Shown here piece by piece: positions 29,572-37,759 of a DNA stretch of 64,000 nt. The stretch lies in contig JAUJEB010000001.1 of assembly GCA_030442055.1 (NCBI GenBank), forward strand, positions 1 through 64,000. The letters are read 5' to 3'. The stretch comes from Agaribacillus aureus. Lineage in GTDB: Bacteria > Bacteroidota > Bacteroidia > Cytophagales > Cyclobacteriaceae. Below the pieces are notes generated by a model, which made no database searches, was not told the DNA's origin, and saw nothing but the letters and a program-made list of their open reading frames with translations. The position numbers and the translations under genes are program-made. Every line of letters starts with the position of its first letter. Positions within the stretch are counted from its first letter, which is position 1.

Positions 29572-29592
29572 CTGTTTATAATTTCTTTTTAA

Positions 29593-29724
29593 GGTCAGAT
29601 GGAACCGCGCATATTATAATCTTTGCCCTGCGCCTCCGCTAAGTCCTTCGCCAAAGGCTACGGCCGTCGGAGAAAGCTTCGGCGACACGCGGTGTATGTC
29701 GATTAAGTCATGCTTGGTTTCATG
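29593..29724. repeat. Composite dispersed repeat, copy 1
   Basis: The two ends (29593-29629 with GGTCAGATGGAACCGCGCAT, and 29700-29724 with CGATTAAGTCATGCT-GGTTTCATG) match 59780-59847 in inverted orientation. Between them about 70 bp (29630-29699), rich in CTTCGCC/GGCGAC dyads, resemble 59665-59730 in direct orientation. Copy 2 has the same parts in a different arrangement. It splits an otherwise tightly packed operon between two ABC permease genes. No ORF. Confidence 0.6.
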
Positions 29725-29785
29725 GGAATAAATAGTTCATTTTAATACCTGCATAATAATTGCGGTCCATAGCTATACCTAAGGT

Positions 29786-31210
29786 TCATAGTTTAGAAAT
29801 TTTAGGGGCATAAATGTTGGCAAGGAAAAACAATATAACCAACCAGAAAACCAGGGCCGTAATACTTCTCCATTGATTGGATAAAATGGTTCCGGTAGAA
29901 GGCAATTGATAAGAAAAGGGCTCAATACTCGCCCACATTTCCATTCCCACGTTGTAATCGCCATAGCCTACACCGGGTTTGTGGTTGACCTCCATGTCCT
30001 TGTTCATCTTTTTCACAAAAGCCCTGCGATAGTTCTCCGCCGCTCTTGCAAATGCAATATGATGTTCAAAATCCGTTCCCGCCAACGCCATGGAAAGGTT
30101 GCGCACCGCCAGGTAGGGATTAACAAATCCAGCCCACTCGGATAGTCTGTTTTGCCGCTTGAAAATTTCTTCGATCTTTGAAAACTCGCTGTCGTAGACC
30201 TGATCGGTATACTCCTCTCCGGCTTGCATGGCAATCCCACTCCAGTTGACAGGTAGCTCCTCAATAGTGGATACGCCATATTGGTCCAGCACTTGCTGCT
30301 TCAGGGAGGCTAAACGTACATCCGATGGATTGTGCCCGTCTATTCCTTTTTTCACTTTGTCTTTGATAGTCTTGCGAAATTCAAATTGCGAAGGGCTTGG
30401 ATAGACCTTATCCGCCAGGTTGGTTGTGGCCTTGGGCAAGATGATACAGGAAACGATCCAAAGGCCCAGAAGCAAGAGCAAAGAAAACCCCGAGCTTTTG
30501 GCAAAAGCCGAGATCAATACACATAGCAGCACAAAAACCAGGAAATAAATAGCGTAACCCGAGGTAAGGCTGAGGAATTTCATGGTCACCCCTCCGTCCA
30601 GATTGACAGATTGATCATCTAGCAGCAAATAGGCCAGCACAATTATGGGTAAGAAAATAAGCAGAACCATCAAATAAGTCCCCCAAACTTTACCCAGAAA
30701 AAGTTGGCGTAATGAAAGCCCCTGGGCGTGTATCAACTTCAAGGTACCCTCCTCCCGTTCCTTGCTGAAAATGTTGAAAGTAAGAAAGATGATAAGTAAC
30801 GGCAACAAAACCTGCAGTATAAGCGCTGCGGTCATTTCCCCAAACCGGGTCATGCCGTTACTATCCTGAGCGGCGCTGAAGAGTATTTCATTCTGCTTGT
30901 GCGCCTCCAGAAATACGGAAATACCAGTGTAATTGTCGAGCCCCACATCCAGAAAGCTTAAAACCGGTTTGGGCTTGAAAGCGAACTGCCCGTAGTGGGC
31001 CGCACTATGTGGATGTTTATTGCCCTGGTTCAACCATTTGTCGTACATCGCGGATTGGGCTTTGGTGCGTTCTACCCCGATTTTCCGCTGTCCTTGCCGC
31101 CCCACCAGAACAGCGGTAAGCATTAATACGATCAGGATACCCCCGGAAATTTGCAGGCGGATATCCCTTAACGCCGTCAGTATTTCTTTCTTAATAATTA
31201 GTTTTAGCAT
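29786..31210 (-). CDS. ABC-2 type transporter permease (DUF3526-type), first permease of cassette A
   Basis: 474 residues, paralogue of 24610-26046 along its length. N-terminal helix at about 22-38; the loop carries LNQGNKHPHSAAHYGQFAFK and SVFLEAHKQNEI; the ABC-2 motif is EREEGTLKLIHAQG. About six membrane helices follow, the last at the C-terminus (ITALVFWLVILFFLANIYA). Its start overlaps the end of the ATPase gene by 20 bp, which fits translational coupling. With the ATPase at 31191 and the permease at 28264 it forms cassette A, directly downstream of the TonB receptor and its surface lipoprotein. Confidence 0.9.
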   Translation of the reverse strand: MLKLIIKKEILTALRDIRLQISGGILIVLMLTAVLVGRQGQRKIGVERTKAQSAMYDKWLNQGNKHPHSAAHYGQFAFKPKPVLSFLDVGLDNYTGISVFLEAHKQNEILFSAAQDSNGMTRFGEMTAALILQVLLPLLIIFLTFNIFSKEREEGTLKLIHAQGLSLRQLFLGKVWGTYLMVLLIFLPIIVLAYLLLDDQSVNLDGGVTMKFLSLTSGYAIYFLVFVLLCVLISAFAKSSGFSLLLLLGLWIVSCIILPKATTNLADKVYPSPSQFEFRKTIKDKVKKGIDGHNPSDVRLASLKQQVLDQYGVSTIEELPVNWSGIAMQAGEEYTDQVYDSEFSKIEEIFKRQNRLSEWAGFVNPYLAVRNLSMALAGTDFEHHIAFARAAENYRRAFVKKMNKDMEVNHKPGVGYGDYNVGMEMWASIEPFSYQLPSTGTILSNQWRSITALVFWLVILFFLANIYAPKISKL

Positions 31211-31910
31211 GGCTTTCTGCTTTCATCGTTTCCAAATACAAATTCTCCAATTCCGTAAGGGTGATCTCATCGCTTTTTAGAGAGTGTACCAATATCCCTG
31301 CTTTCATAATGCCTATGTGCGTACCACTTTCCTTGGCCCGAAACAGGTCGTGAGTAGCCATTAATATGGCCACTCTGTTTTCTTTCATATCCCGTAGCAG
31401 CCGGGCAAAATCATTGCTGGCCTGTGGGTCCAACCCGGAAGTGGGTTCATCCAGCAGCAGGTTATCGGCTTGCTTTGCTTTGGCAATGGCAATGCCCACT
31501 TTTTGGCGCATACCCTTGGAATACTGGGCTACCCGCTTATGGATAGCCTCAGGCTGTAAGCCCACTGATTCGAGCAACTTTTCGGAAGCCGGTTTGTCCG
31601 GTTTGGCGCCTCCTAACCCAGCAAAAAATTGCAGGTTTTCCGACCCGGTAAGATTGCCATACAGGTTCAGGTTCTCGGGAATGTATGCCAGGTATTTCTT
31701 TGTTTCCAGCGCCTGGGCATTAAGCCCGTTAACCATTACCTCTCCCGAGGTGGGCTGTATGAAGTTCATGAACAGGTTGATCGTCGTTGTTTTGCCTGCA
31801 CCATTCGCACCCAGCAGGCAGTATACTTCACCAGGCGCCACCGATAAGTTCAGATCGGTAAGCGCCGGATGCCCACTATAATTTTTGGTTAGGTTTGTTG
31901 CCTGTAGCAT
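31191..31910 (-). CDS. ABC transporter ATP-binding protein, cassette A
   Basis: 239 residues. Walker A LLGANGAGKTTTINLFM, signature AQYSKGMRQKVGIAIA, Walker B NLLLDEPTSGLDP, switch region LMATHDLFRAKESGTHIGIM. It starts 10 nt after the DUF4374-type lipoprotein gene, so ligand capture at the cell surface and this transporter are expressed together. Whether the ABC-2 pair imports, exports or acts on the envelope is not evident; ABC-2 folds usually export, but NosFDY-type relatives serve metal-site assembly. Confidence 0.93.
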   Translation of the reverse strand: MLQATNLTKNYSGHPALTDLNLSVAPGEVYCLLGANGAGKTTTINLFMNFIQPTSGEVMVNGLNAQALETKKYLAYIPENLNLYGNLTGSENLQFFAGLGGAKPDKPASEKLLESVGLQPEAIHKRVAQYSKGMRQKVGIAIAKAKQADNLLLDEPTSGLDPQASNDFARLLRDMKENRVAILMATHDLFRAKESGTHIGIMKAGILVHSLKSDEITLTELENLYLETMKAESHAKTNY

Positions 31911-31920
31911 TTCTCAAGGA

Positions 31921-33390
31921 TTAATTCACCCCTACTAACCCACTCACATAGCCGCTGGTACTGGTGATCTTTTTGGATACCGCACCCGTGCTAATCGTAT
32001 AGCTGTAAAGCGCATCTTCATCTTTTCCTGCGGTTGGGAAAAGCACCTCATCTGTTGATGTCTGCGTGAAGAACATGGTCCGGGAAGCTGCAAACATATT
32101 GGGCAGTGATGCATCCAGATCTCCAACGTCAGTACGAGCAGACAGGTCGATTTTGCGATATCTGAAAGCAGGATTATCTCCGTCAAAACCGAACCAGTTA
32201 TCGTCATCTTCTGAAACGGCGGTGAATGTTGCGCCATTGCCAAAATGATAAAGGCCAAAGCAGGAACCTCCGGTAGCAGCGGTGAGGTCAAAGAAATAAT
32301 CCCCATCAAACTCAGTCTCGCCTGACAAGATCCTTAGGATACCGCTGGGTTTACCACTAAAAAGTCCCGAGCCTTGTATATAAATATCCCCATTTTCATC
32401 CTGCACCATAATGGAGGTCGTAAGTGTTCCAAATAAAGTAGCTGTACGCGCATCTGAGATTACTTTTTCCAGGGTATTGGTAGCAAGGTCAACAACTGCT
32501 ACCTTGGCTTCACCGGATCCTCCAAAGTCATTTAAGGCAATAAAGAGTGTATTGCCCCGAACAATCATATCGGAATAGAATAACCCATCCCCGGCATCAC
32601 TCAGGTCTATTTCTCCCGTAATACGCATCTCGGATGGACTAAACTCTACGGCACGAGAAAGCCCTCCGCCAACAGTAGCATAAGCTTTATTTTCGTCAAT
32701 GATCTCCACTGAAGAAAATGAGTTGGAACCCGGTACAATGATCTCCTGGTCAAGGGCTGCCTCACCGGCGCTATTAAATACATATTTGCCCATGGTAGCC
32801 GGAGCACCAAAACCCGCCGTAAATAGGGAACTTCCGTCTGAGTAAATAGCAGCAAACTGGGCCAATTCGGTACTGGAGCTATTGTCCACTGAGGTAATAT
32901 CCAGGTCAATCAGCCCCTGAAGGAAGGTGGTGGTTACAGTACCCGCTCCTGATACGAGGGCCAGACCAAAGGTAATAGGTGCAAATACCTCTATTTCGGC
33001 GGGTTGGCTTGAAGATTTCCCCTGTTGATCAGTGATAGTTAACGTTACAGTCTGGGTACCGCTAATATCTTTGTTAGTCTCATAACTAATTCTGGCCGAT
33101 CTATTAGTGCTACCCACTAACTCTTCCTCATTGAGGATGGATGCAGTGCCGGCGCTGGCGGCAACTTTTACTTCGGAAACGGTGCCCGGCGCAATTACAG
33201 AAAAAGTAAATTCCTCCGTTTGACCTCCCCGCATCGATAACCCTTCGTCCGCGCTGATAATTGGCGCATTAATATCTATATCCGGATCATCATCGCTACA
33301 GGAGGAAACCAATAGCGTGGCAGCCGTTAGGATGACAAGTAAGAGATTAAGGCTTCTTCCAGGTCTTAAGTAGTTAGTCAGTTTTTTCAT
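31921..33390 (-). CDS. DUF4374-type surface lipoprotein (XusB-like ligand-binding partner of the TonB receptor)
   Basis: 489 residues. The lipoprotein signal ends in LLVSSCSDDD, where the acidic residues after Cys match the surface-export signal of Bacteroidota. An Ig/cadherin-like domain (about 38-135) precedes a beta-propeller domain (about 140-489). The DUF4374 hallmarks are DENGDIYI followed by SGETEFDGDYFFDLTAATGG. In Bacteroides XusB, a DUF4374 protein, binds siderophores for the TonB receptor XusA; here the gene directly follows a TonB receptor gene (19 nt) in the same order. I infer that it captures a metal complex or metallophore at the surface. Confidence 0.82.
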   Translation of the reverse strand: MKKLTNYLRPGRSLNLLLVILTAATLLVSSCSDDDPDIDINAPIISADEGLSMRGGQTEEFTFSVIAPGTVSEVKVAASAGTASILNEEELVGSTNRSARISYETNKDISGTQTVTLTITDQQGKSSSQPAEIEVFAPITFGLALVSGAGTVTTTFLQGLIDLDITSVDNSSSTELAQFAAIYSDGSSLFTAGFGAPATMGKYVFNSAGEAALDQEIIVPGSNSFSSVEIIDENKAYATVGGGLSRAVEFSPSEMRITGEIDLSDAGDGLFYSDMIVRGNTLFIALNDFGGSGEAKVAVVDLATNTLEKVISDARTATLFGTLTTSIMVQDENGDIYIQGSGLFSGKPSGILRILSGETEFDGDYFFDLTAATGGSCFGLYHFGNGATFTAVSEDDDNWFGFDGDNPAFRYRKIDLSARTDVGDLDASLPNMFAASRTMFFTQTSTDEVLFPTAGKDEDALYSYTISTGAVSKKITSTSGYVSGLVGVN

Positions 33391-33409
33391 TGTAATTCTA
33401 TTAATATTT

Positions 33410-35779
33410 TTACGATTTAGTGATGAAAAGTCTTAGTTTAGCGTGCCACGACCGTCCTGGCTTTTGGACCCTGAAGTTATCATAGGCATTTGTGTTGAAA
33501 ACGTTTTGTGACTCCAAAGAGAGTGTCATGCGTTCTCCCCAGGCCGAATAGGCCAGGCCAATATGGTGTAGCCACTGATCGGGGATCGTCAGCTTATCTT
33601 CTTTGCGTCCATCTATTTCCCAATAGCGAAAAAATTCTTCCACATAAGCCGTGGACCACCAGACTTGCAACCGGTCACCTTCCTTTAGAAAGCCCTGTTT
33701 TTCAAACTGTACCTCCCCGTTGCCAAATAGGTATGGACGATTCGGAAGCCTTGCACCATAATACCGATCAGTTGAGACCCCCGCATTTTCTTTATCGGAC
33801 CGGCTGCGCAAATCCTGGTAGGTGGCATTGGCCTTAAAGGTCAACCAGTGCCAGGGATGAAACTGCACCTCACCTTCTACGCCCATAACGCTGGATTTGA
33901 GCAGATTTTCAAACTTGCTTAGCACTGGCGGGGGTACGGCCTGCAGGATAATCAAGTCATTGACTTTACGAAAAAAACTACCCACTTCAACGCTCCATTT
34001 TGCTTTTTTGTATAACCCACTCAAGTTCACATTATGACTTGTTTCCGGCTTCAGATCCGGATTGGCGTTAATAGCAGCACTAAAATCGCCCAGAGTCTCT
34101 AGCCGGTCGGGCATACGCGTGGCATATTCATAAGAGGCTTTGGTAAGCAGGTGTTCGTTAACTTTCCATTTGAATGACTGACTGAATCCCGGCTGGAAGC
34201 GGTCTTGCTCGGAGGTAGTGGCCTCTCCATTTTCAATGATAAAACCCTCTGACATATAATTATATGCTTTCACGGCAGTATGGCTGGTAACTTTTGCTCC
34301 AAAAAACTCTTTTTCAAATCCAATGCCACCTACCCATTTATTGATGTAAACCGGATTTTTAAAGTAATCTTCCTCGTAAAAGTCGGCGGCCACCTGATCG
34401 TTGCCAGACCGCTTAAAATAGGAGGCTACGCTATTAAAAATGAGTTTAGATGACGGTGTAATACTGTAATTAAGGTTTATCCTTCCCGTAATGTTGTTCC
34501 CTTCAAGTTTTAGATTGTTTTGTGAAGTAGTGATCTCACCGCCATAAGTCTTCTCTCCAATTATCTCCCCCCTCCAATTGTAAATGGTGCTGGTTGTATC
34601 AATGAAGCCGGTTTGGATTAGGTTATGACCCAGGTAGAAATTGATATCCAGCTTATTGCTTATGTTATACTTTTCATATTGCAATGCCGTGTTGTAGGTA
34701 GTGGCAAGATTGAGCGCCTGGCCGTAAGGTTGACGCATCTCAAAATTGTGTTGGATCTCATCGTACAAATCACCATAGGAGAAACTGAGTGTCAGCCGAT
34801 CTGCCCAGCTTTTACCTACTAATCCAATATCTCCTTTCAGCAGGTAGCTTCTGAATCGGTCATGAAATTTCGGGGCCGAGATGGTTTCCGGATTGCCAAA
34901 TTCATTGATGACCTTCACGCCATCTAACAGATAATTGTTATCGGAAGAGGTGTAGAATGCGCCAAAACCAACTGTAAGACCTTTGGAGAATAACTTACGG
35001 GTACTAAGCGTCGTACGCCAGGTATTAAAAGAGCTATGTTCAGCTGATACTTCAACGTAGTCCTCAAAGTTTTTCCTGGTGATGATGTTGATAGCTCCCC
35101 CAAGGGCGTCGGCTCCCAATGTAACGGGTACCGCCCCTTTATACACCTCCATCCTATCCATCAGGTTAACAGGTAACATGGCGAGAGCAGCGCCGATACC
35201 TAATTCCTCCACTGGCAATAAAAAATCCATTGGGATACCGTCGATAAACAATTTTACCTGTCTGCCGGTGAGGCCCTGGATGGACACTTCAGTGCTGTTA
35301 CCCACACCACCACTCTGGCGAACCTGAACCCCTGAAACCGTGTTGAGCAAGTCAGTCGTACTGACAGACCGGTTATAAAATGATTTAGCATCAACCAATG
35401 CTACCGAAGCAATGCTTTCCTTCAGCGCTCTTATCTCTGACTGTCCTGTGACCGTCACCTCATTCAGTTGGGTTACTTCTTCATTAAGGGTGAGGTTGAT
35501 AACAAGTCTTTGTCCTTTATTCAAGTGGATGTCTTCCCGAATTGCCTTAAAGCCCATAAAAGAAGCTGTAACCACATAATCTCCGGCTTTCAGATTCTTG
35601 AAGACGAACCTGCCTGCTTCATTTGTAACAGTTGCCTGATTATCATTGAGCCGCACATGTACACCGGGTATACCCTCCCCTCCTTCATCATGAAGGATTC
35701 CGGATACAGACGCCTTTTGCCCGAAGCAGAATCCACTGCCCAAAAACAAGAGGGTAAAAAGTAAATAGCGACTATTCAT
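33410..35779 (-). CDS. TonB-dependent receptor, metal/metallophore type
   Basis: 789 residues, first gene of the long operon. Signal peptide (MNSRYLLFTLLFLGSGFCFG), carboxypeptidase-regulatory-like domain at about 24-105 (SVSGILHDEGGEGIPGVHV), TonB box region NEVTVTGQSE (about 107-116), plug domain with VQVRQSGGVGNSTEVSIQGL and a 22-strand-type barrel ending KLRLFITKS. It has no STN domain and is much shorter than SusC proteins, so it belongs with siderophore, cobalamin or zinc (ZnuD-like) receptors. The promoter with paired palindromes starts 12 bp before its ATG, implying metal-dependent repression. Confidence 0.93.
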   Translation of the reverse strand: MNSRYLLFTLLFLGSGFCFGQKASVSGILHDEGGEGIPGVHVRLNDNQATVTNEAGRFVFKNLKAGDYVVTASFMGFKAIREDIHLNKGQRLVINLTLNEEVTQLNEVTVTGQSEIRALKESIASVALVDAKSFYNRSVSTTDLLNTVSGVQVRQSGGVGNSTEVSIQGLTGRQVKLFIDGIPMDFLLPVEELGIGAALAMLPVNLMDRMEVYKGAVPVTLGADALGGAINIITRKNFEDYVEVSAEHSSFNTWRTTLSTRKLFSKGLTVGFGAFYTSSDNNYLLDGVKVINEFGNPETISAPKFHDRFRSYLLKGDIGLVGKSWADRLTLSFSYGDLYDEIQHNFEMRQPYGQALNLATTYNTALQYEKYNISNKLDINFYLGHNLIQTGFIDTTSTIYNWRGEIIGEKTYGGEITTSQNNLKLEGNNITGRINLNYSITPSSKLIFNSVASYFKRSGNDQVAADFYEEDYFKNPVYINKWVGGIGFEKEFFGAKVTSHTAVKAYNYMSEGFIIENGEATTSEQDRFQPGFSQSFKWKVNEHLLTKASYEYATRMPDRLETLGDFSAAINANPDLKPETSHNVNLSGLYKKAKWSVEVGSFFRKVNDLIILQAVPPPVLSKFENLLKSSVMGVEGEVQFHPWHWLTFKANATYQDLRSRSDKENAGVSTDRYYGARLPNRPYLFGNGEVQFEKQGFLKEGDRLQVWWSTAYVEEFFRYWEIDGRKEDKLTIPDQWLHHIGLAYSAWGERMTLSLESQNVFNTNAYDNFRVQKPGRSWHAKLRLFITKS

Positions 35780-35790
35780 AGTAGGGTTAA

Positions 35791-35844
35791 TGCAACATTA
35801 TTGCAAATATAGTATTAAGTTTTAAACGCAATACACCTGCGTTT
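35791..35844 (-). promoter_or_regulatory. Paired-palindrome operator and promoter of the TonB receptor operon
   Basis: Palindromes TGCAACATTATTGCA (35791-35805) and CGCAATACACCTGCG (35827-35841; flanking AAA/TTT extend its arms to AAACGCA and TGCGTTT) have starts 36 bp apart. The minus-strand -7 element TATATTTG (35811-35804) overlaps the proximal palindrome by 2 bp, exactly as at 18 kb. A possible weak + strand element TAATTTTA at 35846-35853 could serve the small divergent ORF at 35880. Confidence 0.75.
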
Positions 35845-35879
35845 ATAATTTTACCAGAAAAATATATTTAAGAAAAAGA

Positions 35880-36095
35880 ATGATTAAAAAGAGCACTAGA
35901 CTTATATTCATTCTACTAACTAATACAAAAATACCGGAGGAGGAGACGAATGGACTGTGCAAAAAATGTTTAAATCTATGCGAGAAACGTCCAATGAGTA
36001 ATTCGAGGCCGATTTTCCTCAGACCTTTATTACATTCGTTCTTCATCACGGAAGAAAAACTTAAAAGAAGTTCAATCAATGATAATGTTGGATAA
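35880..36095 (+). CDS. Possible small Cys-containing protein divergent from the TonB receptor
   Basis: 71 residues, no family recognised. A purine-rich AAGAAAAAGA precedes the ATG and the start is about 40 bp from the operator pair on its other side. The protein holds a CxxCxxxC group (GLCKKCLNLCEK, about 26-37) that could bind metal, and is otherwise basic with a hydrophobic N-terminus. The DNA is AT-rich and a minus-strand ORF of similar size overlaps it, so it may be chance. Codon use gives no clear answer by eye. Confidence 0.3.
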   Translation: MIKKSTRLIFILLTNTKIPEEETNGLCKKCLNLCEKRPMSNSRPIFLRPLLHSFFITEEKLKRSSINDNVG

Positions 36096-36116
36096 ACGGT
36101 GGTATCTCCAATGAGA

Positions 36117-37043
36117 TTAAAACCGGATATCTGTAATTAACCCATCAGCCTTCAATTCTTTATAAGCTTCCAGTTCCTGGTCTGACAGGTGGCGTTTATT
36201 CAGCAAGCCATCCGATCTCAGCCACAGGGCTTTTGTCTGTTCAGTGCATTTGTACCCTTCCTCTTTATCCTTCTTCATCAAATAAGTGCTGCCATCGTTC
36301 TTATTTAATTCAAGCACCTGTTGATTGCGGATAAGGTAATCAGGTGAACCTTCTTGTAAAGGCACTACCTGCCGCTCTTCATTGTAAAGTAGGAAATTCA
36401 TTGATGCGGTCAATGAAATGCTTTTCTCTTCCAGCGCTTCCATCTCAAAAACCTTTACAGAGGTCTGCATTTTTCCATCAACCGTGGGAAGACAACCCAC
36501 TATTTTGACCGGCGTTTTCTCGGGTGAGTGATTTACAATCACCGCATTCTTTTTCCCACCTGACTCATCAGTGCTTTTTAGCGACATTTTTTCAATCAGA
36601 AAAAAATCATTTGGGGCTGTCTTTGAATACCTTATTTCTCCACCGCTATGTACTTCTGAAATAAGAGTATACTTTCCTAATGGAGCATCTTTGGCTACAT
36701 GATAGGTAAAATAGTAATGCCTGCCCGATTGGATATTTTGCAATATCTCAACCAGCTTTTCTCTTTTATGTTGGCCACTTAAATAATCTGCAATGATCAT
36801 TAAAGGCAAATTTTTGTTTAGGTATTTCAACGTAGGCGCGGAAGGATCCTGTGGTGGTTGATCTTTTGGGTCAGGCAGCCCCAGCACGTGATCTTCAAAT
36901 AACATGGTTACTTCTCCTTTCGGATCCTTTACACCTATCCGTACCCAAGGGCAAATATGAACATCGGTCAAATGGGACGTATTGAAGTTCCAGTGAATCG
37001 TAACGGTATCGCCGGGAACTGACCGTTTAGGAAAAATGCTCAT
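36117..37043 (-). CDS. Unrecognised cytoplasmic protein with beta-sandwich-like N-terminus, in the Cys-peptide operon
   Basis: 308 residues, no signal peptide or membrane segment, family not recognised. The N-terminal part (SVPGDTVTIHWNFNTSHLTD, then PWVRIGVKDPKGEVTMLFED) reads like an Ig-type beta domain. A second part around 105-160 has HYYFTYHVAKDAPLGKYTLISE, again beta-rich, and residues 165-220 look like a third such unit. The last 60 residues are charged and helical (LSDQELEAYKELKADGLITD). It starts 4 nt after the stop of the GRDP-like gene, so the two are coupled. The context suggests a role in handling or modifying the 36-residue peptide, but no enzyme motif is visible. Confidence 0.75.
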   Translation of the reverse strand: MSIFPKRSVPGDTVTIHWNFNTSHLTDVHICPWVRIGVKDPKGEVTMLFEDHVLGLPDPKDQPPQDPSAPTLKYLNKNLPLMIIADYLSGQHKREKLVEILQNIQSGRHYYFTYHVAKDAPLGKYTLISEVHSGGEIRYSKTAPNDFFLIEKMSLKSTDESGGKKNAVIVNHSPEKTPVKIVGCLPTVDGKMQTSVKVFEMEALEEKSISLTASMNFLLYNEERQVVPLQEGSPDYLIRNQQVLELNKNDGSTYLMKKDKEEGYKCTEQTKALWLRSDGLLNKRHLSDQELEAYKELKADGLITDIRF

Positions 37044-37047
37044 AATC

Positions 37048-37524
37048 TTACTTTCTTAATGCCTTGATTTGCGCTTTGCTATATTTTTCCGGGTACTCCT
37101 GAAACCACTTTCTCACGGTATCTTCCCCCAGGTGATCATACGTAATTGAGATCAATACCTCAAGCTTATTCAAATAATCCTGTCTGGCTTTTTTCGGATC
37201 TGCTTCCAGGGATCGTTTCCTTTCATCTTTTTCTTTTTTACTGGCGGGAAGGTGATGGAAATATTTTTGGAAGTGTTTTTGGCTGAACTCGTGATATTGC
37301 GGGGAAAAAAGTATCATATTATGCCACATCTCATCCACAATGAGCAGATCGTCTGGGATGAAGGTACCGGGTATCTGACTTATATAAAGAAATTTCAGGG
37401 TCTCTTGCAATATGTCCTGAGCCTCATCTTCACTTACATCAAACATATCGGTGAACCTGGAGAGCATGTCCTCATTTTCAAACTGTAATAGACCAAGCAA
37501 TTGATCTTTTTCCAAAAGTTGCAT
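37048..37524 (-). CDS. Small GRDP-like (glycine-rich-domain-protein N-terminal-like) protein
   Basis: 158 residues from the ATG at 37524; the frame opens further upstream but that part lies inside the hairpin after the peptide gene. The diagnostic segment is DEMWHNMILFSPQYHEFSQK followed by HFQKYFHHLP, the W-H-x-x-I-L...Y-x-x-F...HHP pattern of the PF07173-type family, whose His residues may bind a metal. The rest is helical and charged. The biochemical role of this family in bacteria is not known. Second gene after the 36-residue peptide. Confidence 0.7.
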   Translation of the reverse strand: MQLLEKDQLLGLLQFENEDMLSRFTDMFDVSEDEAQDILQETLKFLYISQIPGTFIPDDLLIVDEMWHNMILFSPQYHEFSQKHFQKYFHHLPASKKEKDERKRSLEADPKKARQDYLNKLEVLISITYDHLGEDTVRKWFQEYPEKYSKAQIKALRK

Positions 37525-37527
37525 AGT

Positions 37528-37572
37528 AAAAAAAATTGGTAAGGTAGCGGCAGAGTGTAGATACACGCTACC
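37528..37572 (-). terminator. Attenuator-like hairpin with T-run between the peptide gene and downstream genes
   Basis: Stem GGTAGCG (37543-37549) with CGCTACC (37566-37572), plus an inner TGTA/TACA pairing. On the minus strand it is followed after 7 nt by a run of eight T (37535-37528). It lies 14 nt past the peptide stop and just before the GRDP-like ATG. Such partial terminators are typical after small precursor-peptide genes that must be made in excess over their operon partners. Confidence 0.65.
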
Positions 37573-37585
37573 GCCACAATTAGAT

Positions 37586-37696
37586 TTACAATGTGTTAGT
37601 ACAGTGTCCGCAGTTGCTGCAGTGTGTACCCCCTACTGGTTGCTCTGCTTTGTCGGCCAAAATTTGAGCGATCAAAGCTTGTTTGTTCGTTTTCAT
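37586..37696 (-). CDS. 36-residue Cys/His peptide with GG motif, candidate RiPP precursor or metal-binding peptide
   Basis: The promoter at 37773-37780 lies inside a longer frame that opens at 37837, so the ATG at 37696 is the first usable start and gives 36 residues. A helical leader-like part (MKTNKQALIAQILADKAEQP) is followed by V21-G22-G23, a leader-cleavage-like double Gly, and a C-terminal core with H25, C26, C29, H31, C32 in a CxxCxxC arrangement ending TNTL. Leader-GG-Cys-rich core is the layout of many ribosomal natural-product precursors in Bacteroidota, but no known modifying enzyme is adjacent. Alternatively it is a small zinc-binding peptide used unmodified. No family recognised. 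Confidence 0.65.
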   Translation of the reverse strand: MKTNKQALIAQILADKAEQPVGGTHCSNCGHCTNTL

Positions 37697-37759
37697 TTTT
37701 GTAAAAAATTTAGATTGATTGCCTACTCTGTTTAAGGTTTTCGGCGTATCCTTAGCTGT

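Noticed and set aside
36117-37696. Methanobactin-type copper peptide cluster
   Set aside because: The Cys-rich core invites the idea, but no MbnB/MbnC (DUF692) genes are present and the regulatory context is Fur-family with a zinc-chaperone-type GTPase.
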